Assembly (NCBI RefSeq): GCF_000975095.1
Contig: NZ_BBRD01000001.1
Span: 1,321,467 to 1,385,466, forward strand
Direction of reading: 5' to 3'
DNA length: 64,000 bases
From: Demequina aestuarii
GTDB taxonomy: Bacteria > Actinomycetota > Actinomycetes > Actinomycetales > Demequinaceae
Under the pieces are notes generated by a model. The model was not told the origin of the DNA and did not search any database. It worked only from the letters and a program-made list of their open reading frames with translations. Of this stretch, positions 26,238 through 34,063 are shown piece by piece. How positions within the stretch are numbered: position 1 is the first letter of the stretch; each line of letters opens with the position of its first letter. The position numbers and the translations under genes are program-made.

Positions 26238-27014
26238 GTGGCAGCCCTGATCACCCTCGACATCAGCGATGGCATCGCGCACCTCACCTTCGCACGGCCC
26301 GATCGCCTGAATGCCTTCGACTTCGAGATGGGCCGGCAGTACCGCGACGCGTGCGTGGCGGCGACCTCCTCCCCTGACGTCCGCGCCATCCTCATTACCG
26401 CGCAAGGCCCCGCGTTCTGCGCCGGCGGCGACGTGCTGGCGATGGCGGGTGCGAAGGTCTCGGGCTCTCAGGTGACGTCGGGCGCACACGTGATCCACGA
26501 CGGGATCATGGCCCTGCTCGAGTCCGCCGTCCCCGTCGTCCTCGCCGCCCGCGGCGCGGTCGCAGGCGGCGGCATCGGGCTGATGCTCGCCGCCGACTAC
26601 GTGGTCGCCGGGGAGGACCTGAGGATGGCCGGCAAGTACGCGGACATCGGGCTCACGCCAGACCTCGGGGTGAGCACCCTGCTGAGCCGGGCCGTGGGCG
26701 AGCGCCGGGCGCTGACCCTGCTCCTCACGTCACGCGAGCTCGATGCGCAGACGGCGCTGGAGTGGGGGGCGGCCGCAGAAGTCGCCGGCGATCCCGAGGC
26801 GCGCGCCCGGGAGGTCGCACTCACCTGGAGTGCGGGGGCAGCCGGCGCCCTGGGACAGGCCAAGCGACTGGTGCGAGCGTCCGCGCATCGGCCCGTGGGC
26901 GACAGCCTCGCGGACGAGGCCACGACCATCGGCGCGGCATTCGACGGCGATGAGGCGCGACAGCGCATCGCCGCGTTCGCCGCCGCCAGCGCGGCACGAG
27001 GAGGAGCGCGATGA
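26238..27014 (+). CDS. Enoyl-CoA hydratase/isomerase (crotonase) family protein
   Basis: 258 residues, normal crotonase length. FARPDRLNAFDFEM, then AFCAGGDVLAMAG (first oxyanion-hole loop) and GAVAGGGIGLMLAADYV with the second glycine-rich loop. In the usual position of the second catalytic Glu the protein has KYADIGLTPDLGVS, where an Asp appears instead, so isomerase rather than hydratase activity is possible. GTG start eight bases after AGGAG. ATGA overlap with the SDR gene behind it implies a two-gene operon for acyl-CoA or related short-chain metabolism. Confidence 0.87.
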   Translation: MAALITLDISDGIAHLTFARPDRLNAFDFEMGRQYRDACVAATSSPDVRAILITAQGPAFCAGGDVLAMAGAKVSGSQVTSGAHVIHDGIMALLESAVPVVLAARGAVAGGGIGLMLAADYVVAGEDLRMAGKYADIGLTPDLGVSTLLSRAVGERRALTLLLTSRELDAQTALEWGAAAEVAGDPEARAREVALTWSAGAAGALGQAKRLVRASAHRPVGDSLADEATTIGAAFDGDEARQRIAAFAAASAARGGAR

Positions 27015-27850
27015 CTGATCGCACCCTGGCGGGCACCACGATCCTGATGTCCGGTGGGAGCCGCGGCATCGGCCTCGCCATCGCCCTCAGAGCAGCCGCC
27101 GATGGGGCCAGCATCGCCATGCTGGCCAAGACGGACTCACCGCACCCCACGCTCGAGGGAACGGTCCATTCCGCGGCCGACGCGATCCGCGCGGCAGGCG
27201 GCCAGGCGCTCGCCGTGGTGGGCGACGTCCGCCGAGACGAGGACATCGCGCGCGCCGTGGAGCAGACTGTCAGCACCTTCGGCGGCATCGACGTGGTGCT
27301 GAACAACGCGAGCGTGATCGACCTCTCCACGACGGCAGAGCTCTCCGCAAAGAAGTACGACCTCATGCAGGATGTGAACGTGCGCGGCACGCTGATGCTC
27401 TCGCGCGCGGCGCTGCCGCACCTGGTGCGGTCGACGAACCCGCACATCCTGTCCCTGTCCCCTCCGCTCAATCCCAGTCCTCGGTGGCTGGGCGCCCATA
27501 CCGGGTACACGCTCTCCAAGTTCGGCATGACGATGGCGACGCTCGGCCTCGCCGCCGAGCTCGAACAGCAGGGAATCGCCGCCACCACCCTGTGGCCTCG
27601 CACCACGATCGCCACGGCCGCGGTCCGGAACGTCCTGGGAGGCGAGAGGCTGATGCGAGTGAGCCGCACCCCGGAGATCTACGCCGATGCCGCGTATGAG
27701 GTGATCACGGCTCCTGCCCACGAGGTCACCGGTCAGAGCCTCATCGTCGAGGATGTGCTGGAGTCCGTCGGAGTGACCGATTTCTCCCGTTATGCCGCCG
27801 TGCCAGGTACTCCGGACGAGAGGCTCTATCCCGACGTCTTCTTGGACTGA
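27011..27850 (+). CDS. SDR family oxidoreductase, HSDL2-like
   Basis: 279 residues. Cofactor loop SGGSRGIG near residue 14 for NAD(P), NNAS near 97, and the catalytic YTLSKFGM. The typical SDR Ser is found in HILSLSPP. The sequence tail with LDLS-like PRWLGAHTGYTLSKFG and the C-terminal YPDVFLD is that of the HSDL2 group, short-chain dehydrogenases linked to fatty acid and sterol oxidation. Coupled to the crotonase by an ATGA overlap. A small hairpin (27856-27873) follows its stop. Confidence 0.87.
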   Translation: MTDRTLAGTTILMSGGSRGIGLAIALRAAADGASIAMLAKTDSPHPTLEGTVHSAADAIRAAGGQALAVVGDVRRDEDIARAVEQTVSTFGGIDVVLNNASVIDLSTTAELSAKKYDLMQDVNVRGTLMLSRAALPHLVRSTNPHILSLSPPLNPSPRWLGAHTGYTLSKFGMTMATLGLAAELEQQGIAATTLWPRTTIATAAVRNVLGGERLMRVSRTPEIYADAAYEVITAPAHEVTGQSLIVEDVLESVGVTDFSRYAAVPGTPDERLYPDVFLD

Positions 27851-27855
27851 GCGAA

Positions 27856-27873
27856 ACGGACACATTGGTCCGT
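27856..27873 (+). terminator. Short stem-loop after the SDR gene
   Basis: ACGGAC/GTCCGT, perfect 6-bp stem with a 6-nt loop, six bases past the stop codon. Weak without a T-run; it lies just upstream of the next gene's control region. Confidence 0.35.
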
Positions 27874-27876
27874 CGG

Positions 27877-27892
27877 TGTGATCTGCATCACT
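27877..27892 (+). promoter_or_regulatory. Crp/GlxR-type operator in front of the cellulose-synthase-like gene
   Basis: TGTGA-N6-TCACT, 9 of 10 consensus positions, centred about 21 bp upstream of a TACACT -10-like box, so it overlaps the -35 region. Second such site in the window beside a polysaccharide operon. Confidence 0.55.
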
Positions 27893-27902
27893 CGAAACCG
27901 CC

Positions 27903-27908
27903 TACACT
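27903..27908 (+). promoter_or_regulatory. -10-like TACACT box
   Basis: Predicts a start near 27915, giving a short leader that contains GGAGAG (27926-27931) and the 11-codon ORF. No recognisable -35, as expected for an activator- or repressor-covered promoter. Confidence 0.4.
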
Positions 27909-27936
27909 CGGTGAGGCTCTCGAGCGGAGAGCCGCG

Positions 27937-27972
27937 ATGACGCTGATGGGGCATACCAATAATGCAGAGTGA
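27937..27972 (+). CDS. 11-residue leader ORF overlapping the glycosyltransferase start
   Basis: ATG to TGA, peptide MTLMGHTNNAE. It has a good ribosome site (GGAGAG, five bases upstream), whereas the glycosyltransferase ATG at 27962 lies inside it in another frame and has none. Its stop is 8 nt past that ATG, so ribosomes ending here could re-initiate on the main gene. Real translation is unproven. Confidence 0.35.
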   Translation: MTLMGHTNNAE

Positions 27973-30418
27973 CGAACGATGGCCGGACCCGACGGGCTTC
28001 GACCGTCTCGACGTGAAGCGCGCGAGCACCGTCGACACGATGGACCACACCGACGACCACGCCAATCCACTGGACGTGCTGTCCATGGATCCCGAGGAGC
28101 ACCGCGACTCGTCGCAGCCCGTGGCTCCGCCGCGCCGCAGGCGACGGCAGTGGGGCGCCGAGCGCCCTCGTCCTCCGCTGCCCGCGATGGAGAAGCCGGC
28201 GAGCACGGCCGCGACGTGGATGGGGGGCTTCGCGATCGTCGCCACGGTCGTCGCGTTCGTCGCATACTTCGCGTTGACCATCGTCTCGCAGGTGATCGAC
28301 AACGGCATCACGGACAGCAGGTACCTGGGCCAGTCACTTGCGTACGTGATCGTGATGGGCTTCCTCATCTTCTCGACGTTCTCCTATCTCCTGGCTCGAC
28401 AGGGCGCGCTGTACCGCTCCCGCGGCCACGTCCGGACGCCCCGGGCAGAGATCGACGCCTTCATGTCGACCAAGCGTCCGTCACTGACCGCTCTCGTGCC
28501 CTCCTACGCCGAGGACCCCGGGGTGGTGCGCGCGACGCTCCTCTCCGCGGCACTCCAGGAGTACCCGCAGCTGCGTGTGGTCCTGCTCCTCGATGACCCG
28601 CCGAACCCGACGGATCCGGCCGCTGCGGCAAGCCTGGACGCGTGCCGGGCCCTTCCGGGTGAACTGCAGGTCCTCCTGGATGGACCCTACGAGCGGTTCA
28701 GCCACTCCCTCCTGGCCCACGAGGAGGCCGCTGGGGAGAGCGGCGCCGGAACCCCCCAGGGCGTGCGCACGCTGGCGATCGACTACCGCTGGGCGGCGAC
28801 GTGGCTCCGTGAGCAGCAGAAGGCCTACGTGCGAGCGTCCAACGCCGACGACTTCCTCGCCGACGAGGTGCTGGGCGGACTGGCCGGCGACTTCGAGCGC
28901 ACGTCACAGGCGCTGTTCACGGCACTCGACCAGGGCGCAGCGATCCCCGCCGAACGGCTCAGCCAGCTGTGCCGCCGACTCGTCTGGACCTTCGACGTCA
29001 AGCTCTCCTCGTTCGAGCGCAAGGCCTACGAGAACCTGCCGCACGACGCGAACAAGGCGATGAACCTCAACGCGTACATGGGGCTGATGGGCCGCAAGGT
29101 CAAGCGTGTGGAGACGCGCCTGGGATCGATGCTCCGCTACACCGACGCGGAGGATGGCATCCTCATCCCCGACAGCGACTACCTGCTCACCCTCGATGCC
29201 GACAGCGTGCTGTTGCGCGAGTACTGCCTGCGCCTGGTCCACCACCTGGAGATGCCAGGAAACGAGCGCATCGGCGTGATTCAGACGCCCTACTCCGCGT
29301 TCCGCGGCGCACCCACCCGGCTCGAGCGAATCGCTGCCGCGACCACGGACATCCAGCACATCCTGCACCAGGGGCTGACGCACTTCGACGCCACCTTCTG
29401 GGTGGGGGCGAACGCCGTGATCCGCAAGGCGGCCCTGAACGACATCGTCGAGGTCTCGTTCGTCGGCGGCCAGGAGGTGCGTCGCTACGTTCAGGACCGC
29501 ACCGTGATCGAGGACACCGAGTCGAGCATCGACCTCGTGGCGCACGGGTGGAGCCTGTATAACTACCCCGAGCGACTGAGCTACAGCGCGACGCCGCCCG
29601 ACTTCGGGTCGCTCGCAGTTCAGCGAGCCAGGTGGGCCAACGGCGGACTGCTCATCGCGCCCAAGTTCCGGCGTCTGATCAAGAGCCGCCGCAAGGAGGG
29701 CAACCGCGTGCGCCGCGCGTCGATCATCCTGCGCACCAACTACATGGCGTCGATCTCCTGGGCGAGCATCGGCCTCGTGGTCCTCCTCACGTTCCCGTTC
29801 GATGACCGACTCCTCAGCCCCATCATCGTGGCGGCAGCGCTCCCGTACTTCCTCGCGATGTCGTACGACTTCCGCAGGCTCGGATACAAGCGCTCCGACA
29901 TCTTCCGGGTGTACGCGTTCAACCTGATCCTGCTTCCCGTCAACCTCGCTGGGACGTTCAAGTCCTTGCAGCAGGCCGCCGCGAAGTCCAAGATCGCGTT
30001 CGCGAGGACGCCCAAGGTCGCCAACCGCACCGCCGCCCCTGCTCTCTACATCCTGGCCGCGTACGCCATCGCGATCTTCTCGTTCTACACCGTGGCCAAC
30101 GACATCCGGACGGAGAACTGGAGCCACGCGGCCTTCGCGGCGTTCAACGGAGTGCTCACCACCTACGCGATCGGCGCCTTCATCGGCTTCCGCAACTCGA
30201 TCGCGGACTTGGTGCTGGGCGCAGTGCACTGGATTCAGGTGCCGCGCCGTCCGAAGAAGGCCGCCGAGGCTCCCCGCACGGTCGAGAGCCAGTGGGAGTC
30301 GATCCTCTACTTCGGGCCTGACTACGACCCGTCCTCCGACGCGCCGCCGCCGGTCGCGATGACGTCCACTGCCCCTCGGCGTCACGGCGACACCCGCTCG
30401 CGTCAACGCACCTCGTGA
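27962..30418 (+). CDS. Cellulose-synthase-like processive glycosyltransferase (GT2)
   Basis: 818 residues. A Pro/Arg-rich cytoplasmic N-terminus leads to two helices (residues ~85-105 and ~120-142), then the GT2 catalytic domain: ALVPSYAEDPGVV, LLLDDPP, LTLDADSVLLREY (DxD metal site), WVGANAVIRK, VIEDTESSIDL (the TED-like catalytic base) and QRARWANGG (QxxRW, product binding). Four or more C-terminal helices follow. D, DxD, TED-like and QxxRW together define processive beta-glycan synthases that extrude polymer while making it. No PilZ domain is visible, so direct c-di-GMP control as in BcsA is not indicated. Coupled to the GH18-like gene. Confidence 0.87.
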   Translation: MQSDERWPDPTGFDRLDVKRASTVDTMDHTDDHANPLDVLSMDPEEHRDSSQPVAPPRRRRRQWGAERPRPPLPAMEKPASTAATWMGGFAIVATVVAFVAYFALTIVSQVIDNGITDSRYLGQSLAYVIVMGFLIFSTFSYLLARQGALYRSRGHVRTPRAEIDAFMSTKRPSLTALVPSYAEDPGVVRATLLSAALQEYPQLRVVLLLDDPPNPTDPAAAASLDACRALPGELQVLLDGPYERFSHSLLAHEEAAGESGAGTPQGVRTLAIDYRWAATWLREQQKAYVRASNADDFLADEVLGGLAGDFERTSQALFTALDQGAAIPAERLSQLCRRLVWTFDVKLSSFERKAYENLPHDANKAMNLNAYMGLMGRKVKRVETRLGSMLRYTDAEDGILIPDSDYLLTLDADSVLLREYCLRLVHHLEMPGNERIGVIQTPYSAFRGAPTRLERIAAATTDIQHILHQGLTHFDATFWVGANAVIRKAALNDIVEVSFVGGQEVRRYVQDRTVIEDTESSIDLVAHGWSLYNYPERLSYSATPPDFGSLAVQRARWANGGLLIAPKFRRLIKSRRKEGNRVRRASIILRTNYMASISWASIGLVVLLTFPFDDRLLSPIIVAAALPYFLAMSYDFRRLGYKRSDIFRVYAFNLILLPVNLAGTFKSLQQAAAKSKIAFARTPKVANRTAAPALYILAAYAIAIFSFYTVANDIRTENWSHAAFAAFNGVLTTYAIGAFIGFRNSIADLVLGAVHWIQVPRRPKKAAEAPRTVESQWESILYFGPDYDPSSDAPPPVAMTSTAPRRHGDTRSRQRTS

Positions 30419-30432
30419 ATCAGGAATCCGCT

Positions 30433-31989
30433 ATGACCAGCCTTTCGTCTGCCAAGAATCCACGCCGCACCCGTGTATCGTTGCTGAGGCTCGGCATCCT
30501 GCTGCTCACCGTCGGCCTCACCGGATGGTTCGGGTTCCACGCCATCTCCGCCGTGGCCCTGGGCCCTGCCAAGCCGGGACCGTCCACGTTCAGTGGGTAC
30601 GTCGACGTGACGGCGACCCCGAGCTACGCCTTCGAGACTCCCGACGGCCCGGCCCAATCCGACGTCACTCTCGCGTTCGTCGTCTCCGACCCCCAAGACG
30701 CCTGCGCACCGAGCTGGGGCGCCTACTACTCTCTCGACTCGGCCGCAGCAGACCTCGAGCTCGAGCGTCGGGTGCGCCAGCTGCGGGAGGTCGGTGGCGA
30801 CGTGCGCGTCTCGTTCGGCGGACAAGCCAACAGTGAACTCGCGCTCGGATGCACCGACCCCGACAGTCTCCTGGAGGCCTACCGGTCGGTCGTGGAGCGC
30901 TACAGCCTGACCACGATCGACCTCGACATCGAAGGCGGCGCTCTCGACGACACGGCGAGCATCGCCCGGCGCGCCGTGGCGATCGCCGCACTGCAGGACG
31001 AGCGCATGACGGACGACGGTCTGGCCGTCTGGCTCACGCTGCCGGTGGATCCCCACGGCATGACCGCAGCGGGCGAGCAGGTCGTCTCCCAGATGCTCGC
31101 TGCGGGCGTGGAGCTCGCGGGCGTGAACGGCATGACGATGAACCTCGGAGTGCCGACCACCGCGAGCAAGCCGCAGTCCGATGCCGTCATCGAGTCGGCG
31201 ACGGCGCTCCAGCAACAGGTGTCCGACCTCCACCAGCAGGTGGGGATCTCGTTGAGCGAGACGCAGGCGTGGGGCAAGGTCGGCATCACCCCGATGATCG
31301 GCCAGAACGACATCCCCAACGAGCGCTTCACTCTCGCTGATGCGGCGGTGATCAATCAGTTCGCGCGGGACACCGGCGTGGGCCTGGTGTCGATGTGGTC
31401 GCTGAACCGCGACGCGACCTGCACCGCGCCACTGCCGTCCGTCCTGACCGTCGTCCAGACGTCGTGCAGCGGAGTCGACCAGAACGGTCAACTGTTCGCG
31501 GAAGCCTTGGCCGTCGACCTTCCGTCGAGCACCGTGCACGTGTCGTCGGATGCGTCCCCGGCGCCCGTCGCCTCTGCGCCCGCGGCGCCGACGACGCGCC
31601 GGGTCGTGGACGATCCGGCAAGCAGCCCCTACCCCATCTGGGACCCACTGGGCACGTATCCCGCCGGCACCAAGATCGTGTGGCGCCAGCAGGTGTACGA
31701 GGCGAAGTTCTGGACGAGCGGAGTCGCACCCGACTCGGCAGTCGCGAACGCCGCCGATTCTCCCTGGTCACTCCTCGGCCCCGTGCTGCCCGGAGACACC
31801 CCCGCTCCGCTGCCGACACTGCCAGAGGGCAGCTACCCGCAGTGGGACGAGGAGGAGGTCTACACGGCAGGTTCACGCGTGCAGCTCGGCCTCGTGCCTT
31901 ACGAGGCGAAGTGGTGGACCCAGGGCGTTGAGCCCGGCGTGCCCGTCGAGGGCGGGACCCCGTGGGTGCTGGTGATGCCGGCGAGCTAG
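30433..31989 (+). CDS. Membrane-anchored GH18-like protein with two chitin-binding-type modules
   Basis: 518 residues. A signal-anchor at about residues 15-40 (LLRLGILLLTVGLTGWFGFHA) puts the rest outside. The GH18-like barrel has FVVSDPQDACAPSWG, VRVSFGGQANSELA and IDLDIEGG with D163, D165 and E167 in the DxDxE catalytic pattern. After a Pro/Ala linker two CBM5/12-type modules follow (YPIWDPLGTYPAGTKIVW and YPQWDEEEVYTAGSRVQ, each ending with the aromatic KFW/KWW patch). I choose ATG 30433 because AGGA lies seven bases upstream; a GTG at 30415 has none. Probably cleaves or trims the glycan made by the preceding synthase. Chitin itself need not be the substrate. Confidence 0.83.
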   Translation: MTSLSSAKNPRRTRVSLLRLGILLLTVGLTGWFGFHAISAVALGPAKPGPSTFSGYVDVTATPSYAFETPDGPAQSDVTLAFVVSDPQDACAPSWGAYYSLDSAAADLELERRVRQLREVGGDVRVSFGGQANSELALGCTDPDSLLEAYRSVVERYSLTTIDLDIEGGALDDTASIARRAVAIAALQDERMTDDGLAVWLTLPVDPHGMTAAGEQVVSQMLAAGVELAGVNGMTMNLGVPTTASKPQSDAVIESATALQQQVSDLHQQVGISLSETQAWGKVGITPMIGQNDIPNERFTLADAAVINQFARDTGVGLVSMWSLNRDATCTAPLPSVLTVVQTSCSGVDQNGQLFAEALAVDLPSSTVHVSSDASPAPVASAPAAPTTRRVVDDPASSPYPIWDPLGTYPAGTKIVWRQQVYEAKFWTSGVAPDSAVANAADSPWSLLGPVLPGDTPAPLPTLPEGSYPQWDEEEVYTAGSRVQLGLVPYEAKWWTQGVEPGVPVEGGTPWVLVMPAS

Positions 31990-32087
31990 CCGGCCGGAAC
32001 CGGAGACCCTGACGCGTCGCCAGCGTCTGACGAGCGCTCGATCTCGTTGGCATGCGGACGTCGTGACCGACAGACCACCCCGCACGA

Positions 32088-32606
32088 CTAGCGCGGCGCG
32101 GCCTCCCGCCAGCGCCGATCGCTGGCCTCCGCGTCTGCGACGGAATGACTCTCCTGCCAGTTCTTGCCCCCGCGCGCGAAGGTGGCGAGCACGCCCTCCG
32201 GCACGACGTGCTCCGCCACCGGAGACGTGAGCCACTCGCACGGACGTACGTGGACGAGGTCGGCCCCGACTGCGGCCGCGCTCTCGTCGTAGGCCCATGG
32301 GCCGCCCAGGCGACCCCACCAGTACCAGCCGTCGATGTCGCGCGTCCACACGTGTGCGCCGGCGGGAGCGTCGGCGAACCGGCGGATGCGTCGCGCCAGA
32401 CGGTCGTCGTGCTGGTCTCGCGCCTTGACGATCGCGTCATCGAGGGACCCCGGCGCCGGCTTCAGCACGCCGCCGAACCCGCACACGCGGGCGATCAGGG
32501 CCCGTTCGACTCCGGCGCCCTCGGGGACGTCGGCCCGGCGCGAACGCATCGGAGCGCGGTACACGGGCGGCACGGTCACGGCTGGGGGCATGTGAGGTGC
32601 AACCAT
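32088..32606 (-). CDS. Hypothetical protein with small beta-barrel-like segment
   Basis: 172 residues, no signal or membrane segment. The middle reads GAHVWTRDIDGWYWWGRLGG, then PWAYDESAA, VHVRPCEWL and VLATFARGGKNWQ. This rhythm resembles the small beta-barrel reader modules found at the N-terminus of some Mrr-like restriction proteins (WxR..YYLGRxxGPWxY), but no nuclease follows. I do not recognise a function. The ATG at 32606 is used; ATGs 15 and 57 nt inward are alternatives. It stands alone between the GH18-like gene and the diiron-protein gene, divergent from the latter. Confidence 0.55.
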   Translation of the reverse strand: MVAPHMPPAVTVPPVYRAPMRSRRADVPEGAGVERALIARVCGFGGVLKPAPGSLDDAIVKARDQHDDRLARRIRRFADAPAGAHVWTRDIDGWYWWGRLGGPWAYDESAAAVGADLVHVRPCEWLTSPVAEHVVPEGVLATFARGGKNWQESHSVADAEASDRRWREAAPR

Positions 32607-32756
32607 CCGCCATCGTGGCGTCTTCCCGGTGGCTCCCGCGGCCTGACCCGGGCGAGGCCAGCGCGACCCCCACGAAATATCACGACGACACGGGGCGTTT
32701 CAGTCCCATCCTGAACGAGCGCGGTCCGCGCCAGTTCCTCAGAATCGGAGACCACC

Positions 32757-33803
32757 ATGGCAGTCACCGTTGCCGCCCCCAGCGCGGTCCGCCTTCCCTT
32801 CACCGAGCGAGGTCCCGTCAGCGACGCCGTGATGCGTCACCTGAGCGGGTCGACGGAGCACGTGGATCACACGGAATTGGCTCAACGCGCCGTCGCGCGC
32901 ACGCCTGACGCCTGTCGTGACGAGGATCTCGCGCTCGCCTTGTTCACGCTCTATGCCTCGTCCTACGGCTCGATCGACCCTCTCGCACCCGACCTGGAAT
33001 GGGATCCCCACCTGATCGCCACGCGACAGGTGCTGGAGCACAGCCTCGAGGAAGCTCTCCGGGCCGCGGTTCCCGCGCCTGCGCTCCCCACCGCTGAGAA
33101 GGGTGCAGTGGCACGGGCGCTGTTCTCACTGACCAAGCCTTCACCCGGTCCGAGCCTTTCTCGCCACGTCGCCACGAGGGCGACCGCGATACAGGCGAAG
33201 GAGTTGCTCGTGCAGCGCTCGGTCTACACGTTGCGCGAAGCCGACCCTCACTCGTGGGCCATCCCCCGCCTCCACGGGCGCGCCAAAGCAGCACTCGTGG
33301 AGATCCAGGCCGACGAGTACGGAGGCGGCAGGGTCGAGCACATGCACTCCGCGATGTTCGCCACGGCCATGCGCGGGATGGGCCTCGACGACGCGTATGG
33401 CGCGTACGTGGACGCCGTCCCGGCGCTCACGCTGACCTCTCACAACATGATGTCGATGTTCGGGATCAACCGACGCCTGATCGGCGCGATCGTCGGTCAT
33501 CTCGCGGCGTTCGAGATGACGTCCTCGATTCCGAGCCGCATGTACGCGGACGGGCTGCGCAGGCTCGGCTTCGGCACGGACGTCACGGACTACTTCGACG
33601 TCCATGTCGAAGCGGACGCGGTTCACGAGCAGATCGCCGGCCGCGATCTCGCCGGCGCACTTGCCGAGGATAGCCCGGAGGCGTTGAGCGACATCATGTT
33701 CGGCGCCGCCGCGTGCATGGCGGTCGACGCCTGGGTCGACGAGCACATCCTGGATGCGTGGTCACGAGGCGAATCGTCGCTGAGGACCGGAGCGCTCCTG
33801 TGA
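32757..33803 (+). CDS. Iron-containing redox enzyme, haem-oxygenase-like fold
   Basis: 348 residues, all-helical. The signature region KAALVEIQADEYGGGRVEHMHSAMF supplies E/D/H ligands, and HLAAFEMTSS and HVEADAVHE further downstream complete the carboxylate/His set expected for the haem-oxygenase-like diiron superfamily (Haem_oxygenas_2 type). Known members oxidise fatty acids, amino acids or nitrogen compounds using O2 and two irons. The ATG follows GGAG. The next gene, a CDGSH Fe-S protein, overlaps the stop (GTGA), which suggests a dedicated electron donor or iron partner. Actual substrate unknown. Confidence 0.82.
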   Translation: MAVTVAAPSAVRLPFTERGPVSDAVMRHLSGSTEHVDHTELAQRAVARTPDACRDEDLALALFTLYASSYGSIDPLAPDLEWDPHLIATRQVLEHSLEEALRAAVPAPALPTAEKGAVARALFSLTKPSPGPSLSRHVATRATAIQAKELLVQRSVYTLREADPHSWAIPRLHGRAKAALVEIQADEYGGGRVEHMHSAMFATAMRGMGLDDAYGAYVDAVPALTLTSHNMMSMFGINRRLIGAIVGHLAAFEMTSSIPSRMYADGLRRLGFGTDVTDYFDVHVEADAVHEQIAGRDLAGALAEDSPEALSDIMFGAAACMAVDAWVDEHILDAWSRGESSLRTGALL

Positions 33804-34000
33804 GAGATGAGCGCCCTTCCATCACGACCTATCCGGATGGCCCCCTGCTTCTGCGGGGTGACGTGGAGTTGCTGACTGCCGACGGCGACCCGATCGCACG
33901 CCACCGCCCCACCGTCGCACTGTGCCGGTGCGGACTCTCGGCGATCAAGCCGTTCTGCGATGGCACGCACAAGCTGTCGAACTTCCGCACCGACGAGTGA
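33800..34000 (+). CDS. CDGSH iron-sulfur domain protein
   Basis: 66 residues, essentially one CDGSH domain. CRCGLSAIKPFCDGTH gives the three Cys and one His that hold a [2Fe-2S] cluster in the mitoNEET-type 3Cys-1His pattern. Such proteins store or pass electrons or clusters. It starts with the GTG overlapping the stop of the diiron-protein gene, so the two are translationally coupled and likely function together. An alternative upstream start would add 29 residues of frame-shifted-looking Arg-rich sequence. Confidence 0.88.
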   Translation: MRDERPSITTYPDGPLLLRGDVELLTADGDPIARHRPTVALCRCGLSAIKPFCDGTHKLSNFRTDE

Positions 34001-34063
34001 CAGTCCTCGGTCGACCCATCCGTCCCCGACGGCCGCGGTGCCGGGAGGAGGTGCCCCTTCCCC

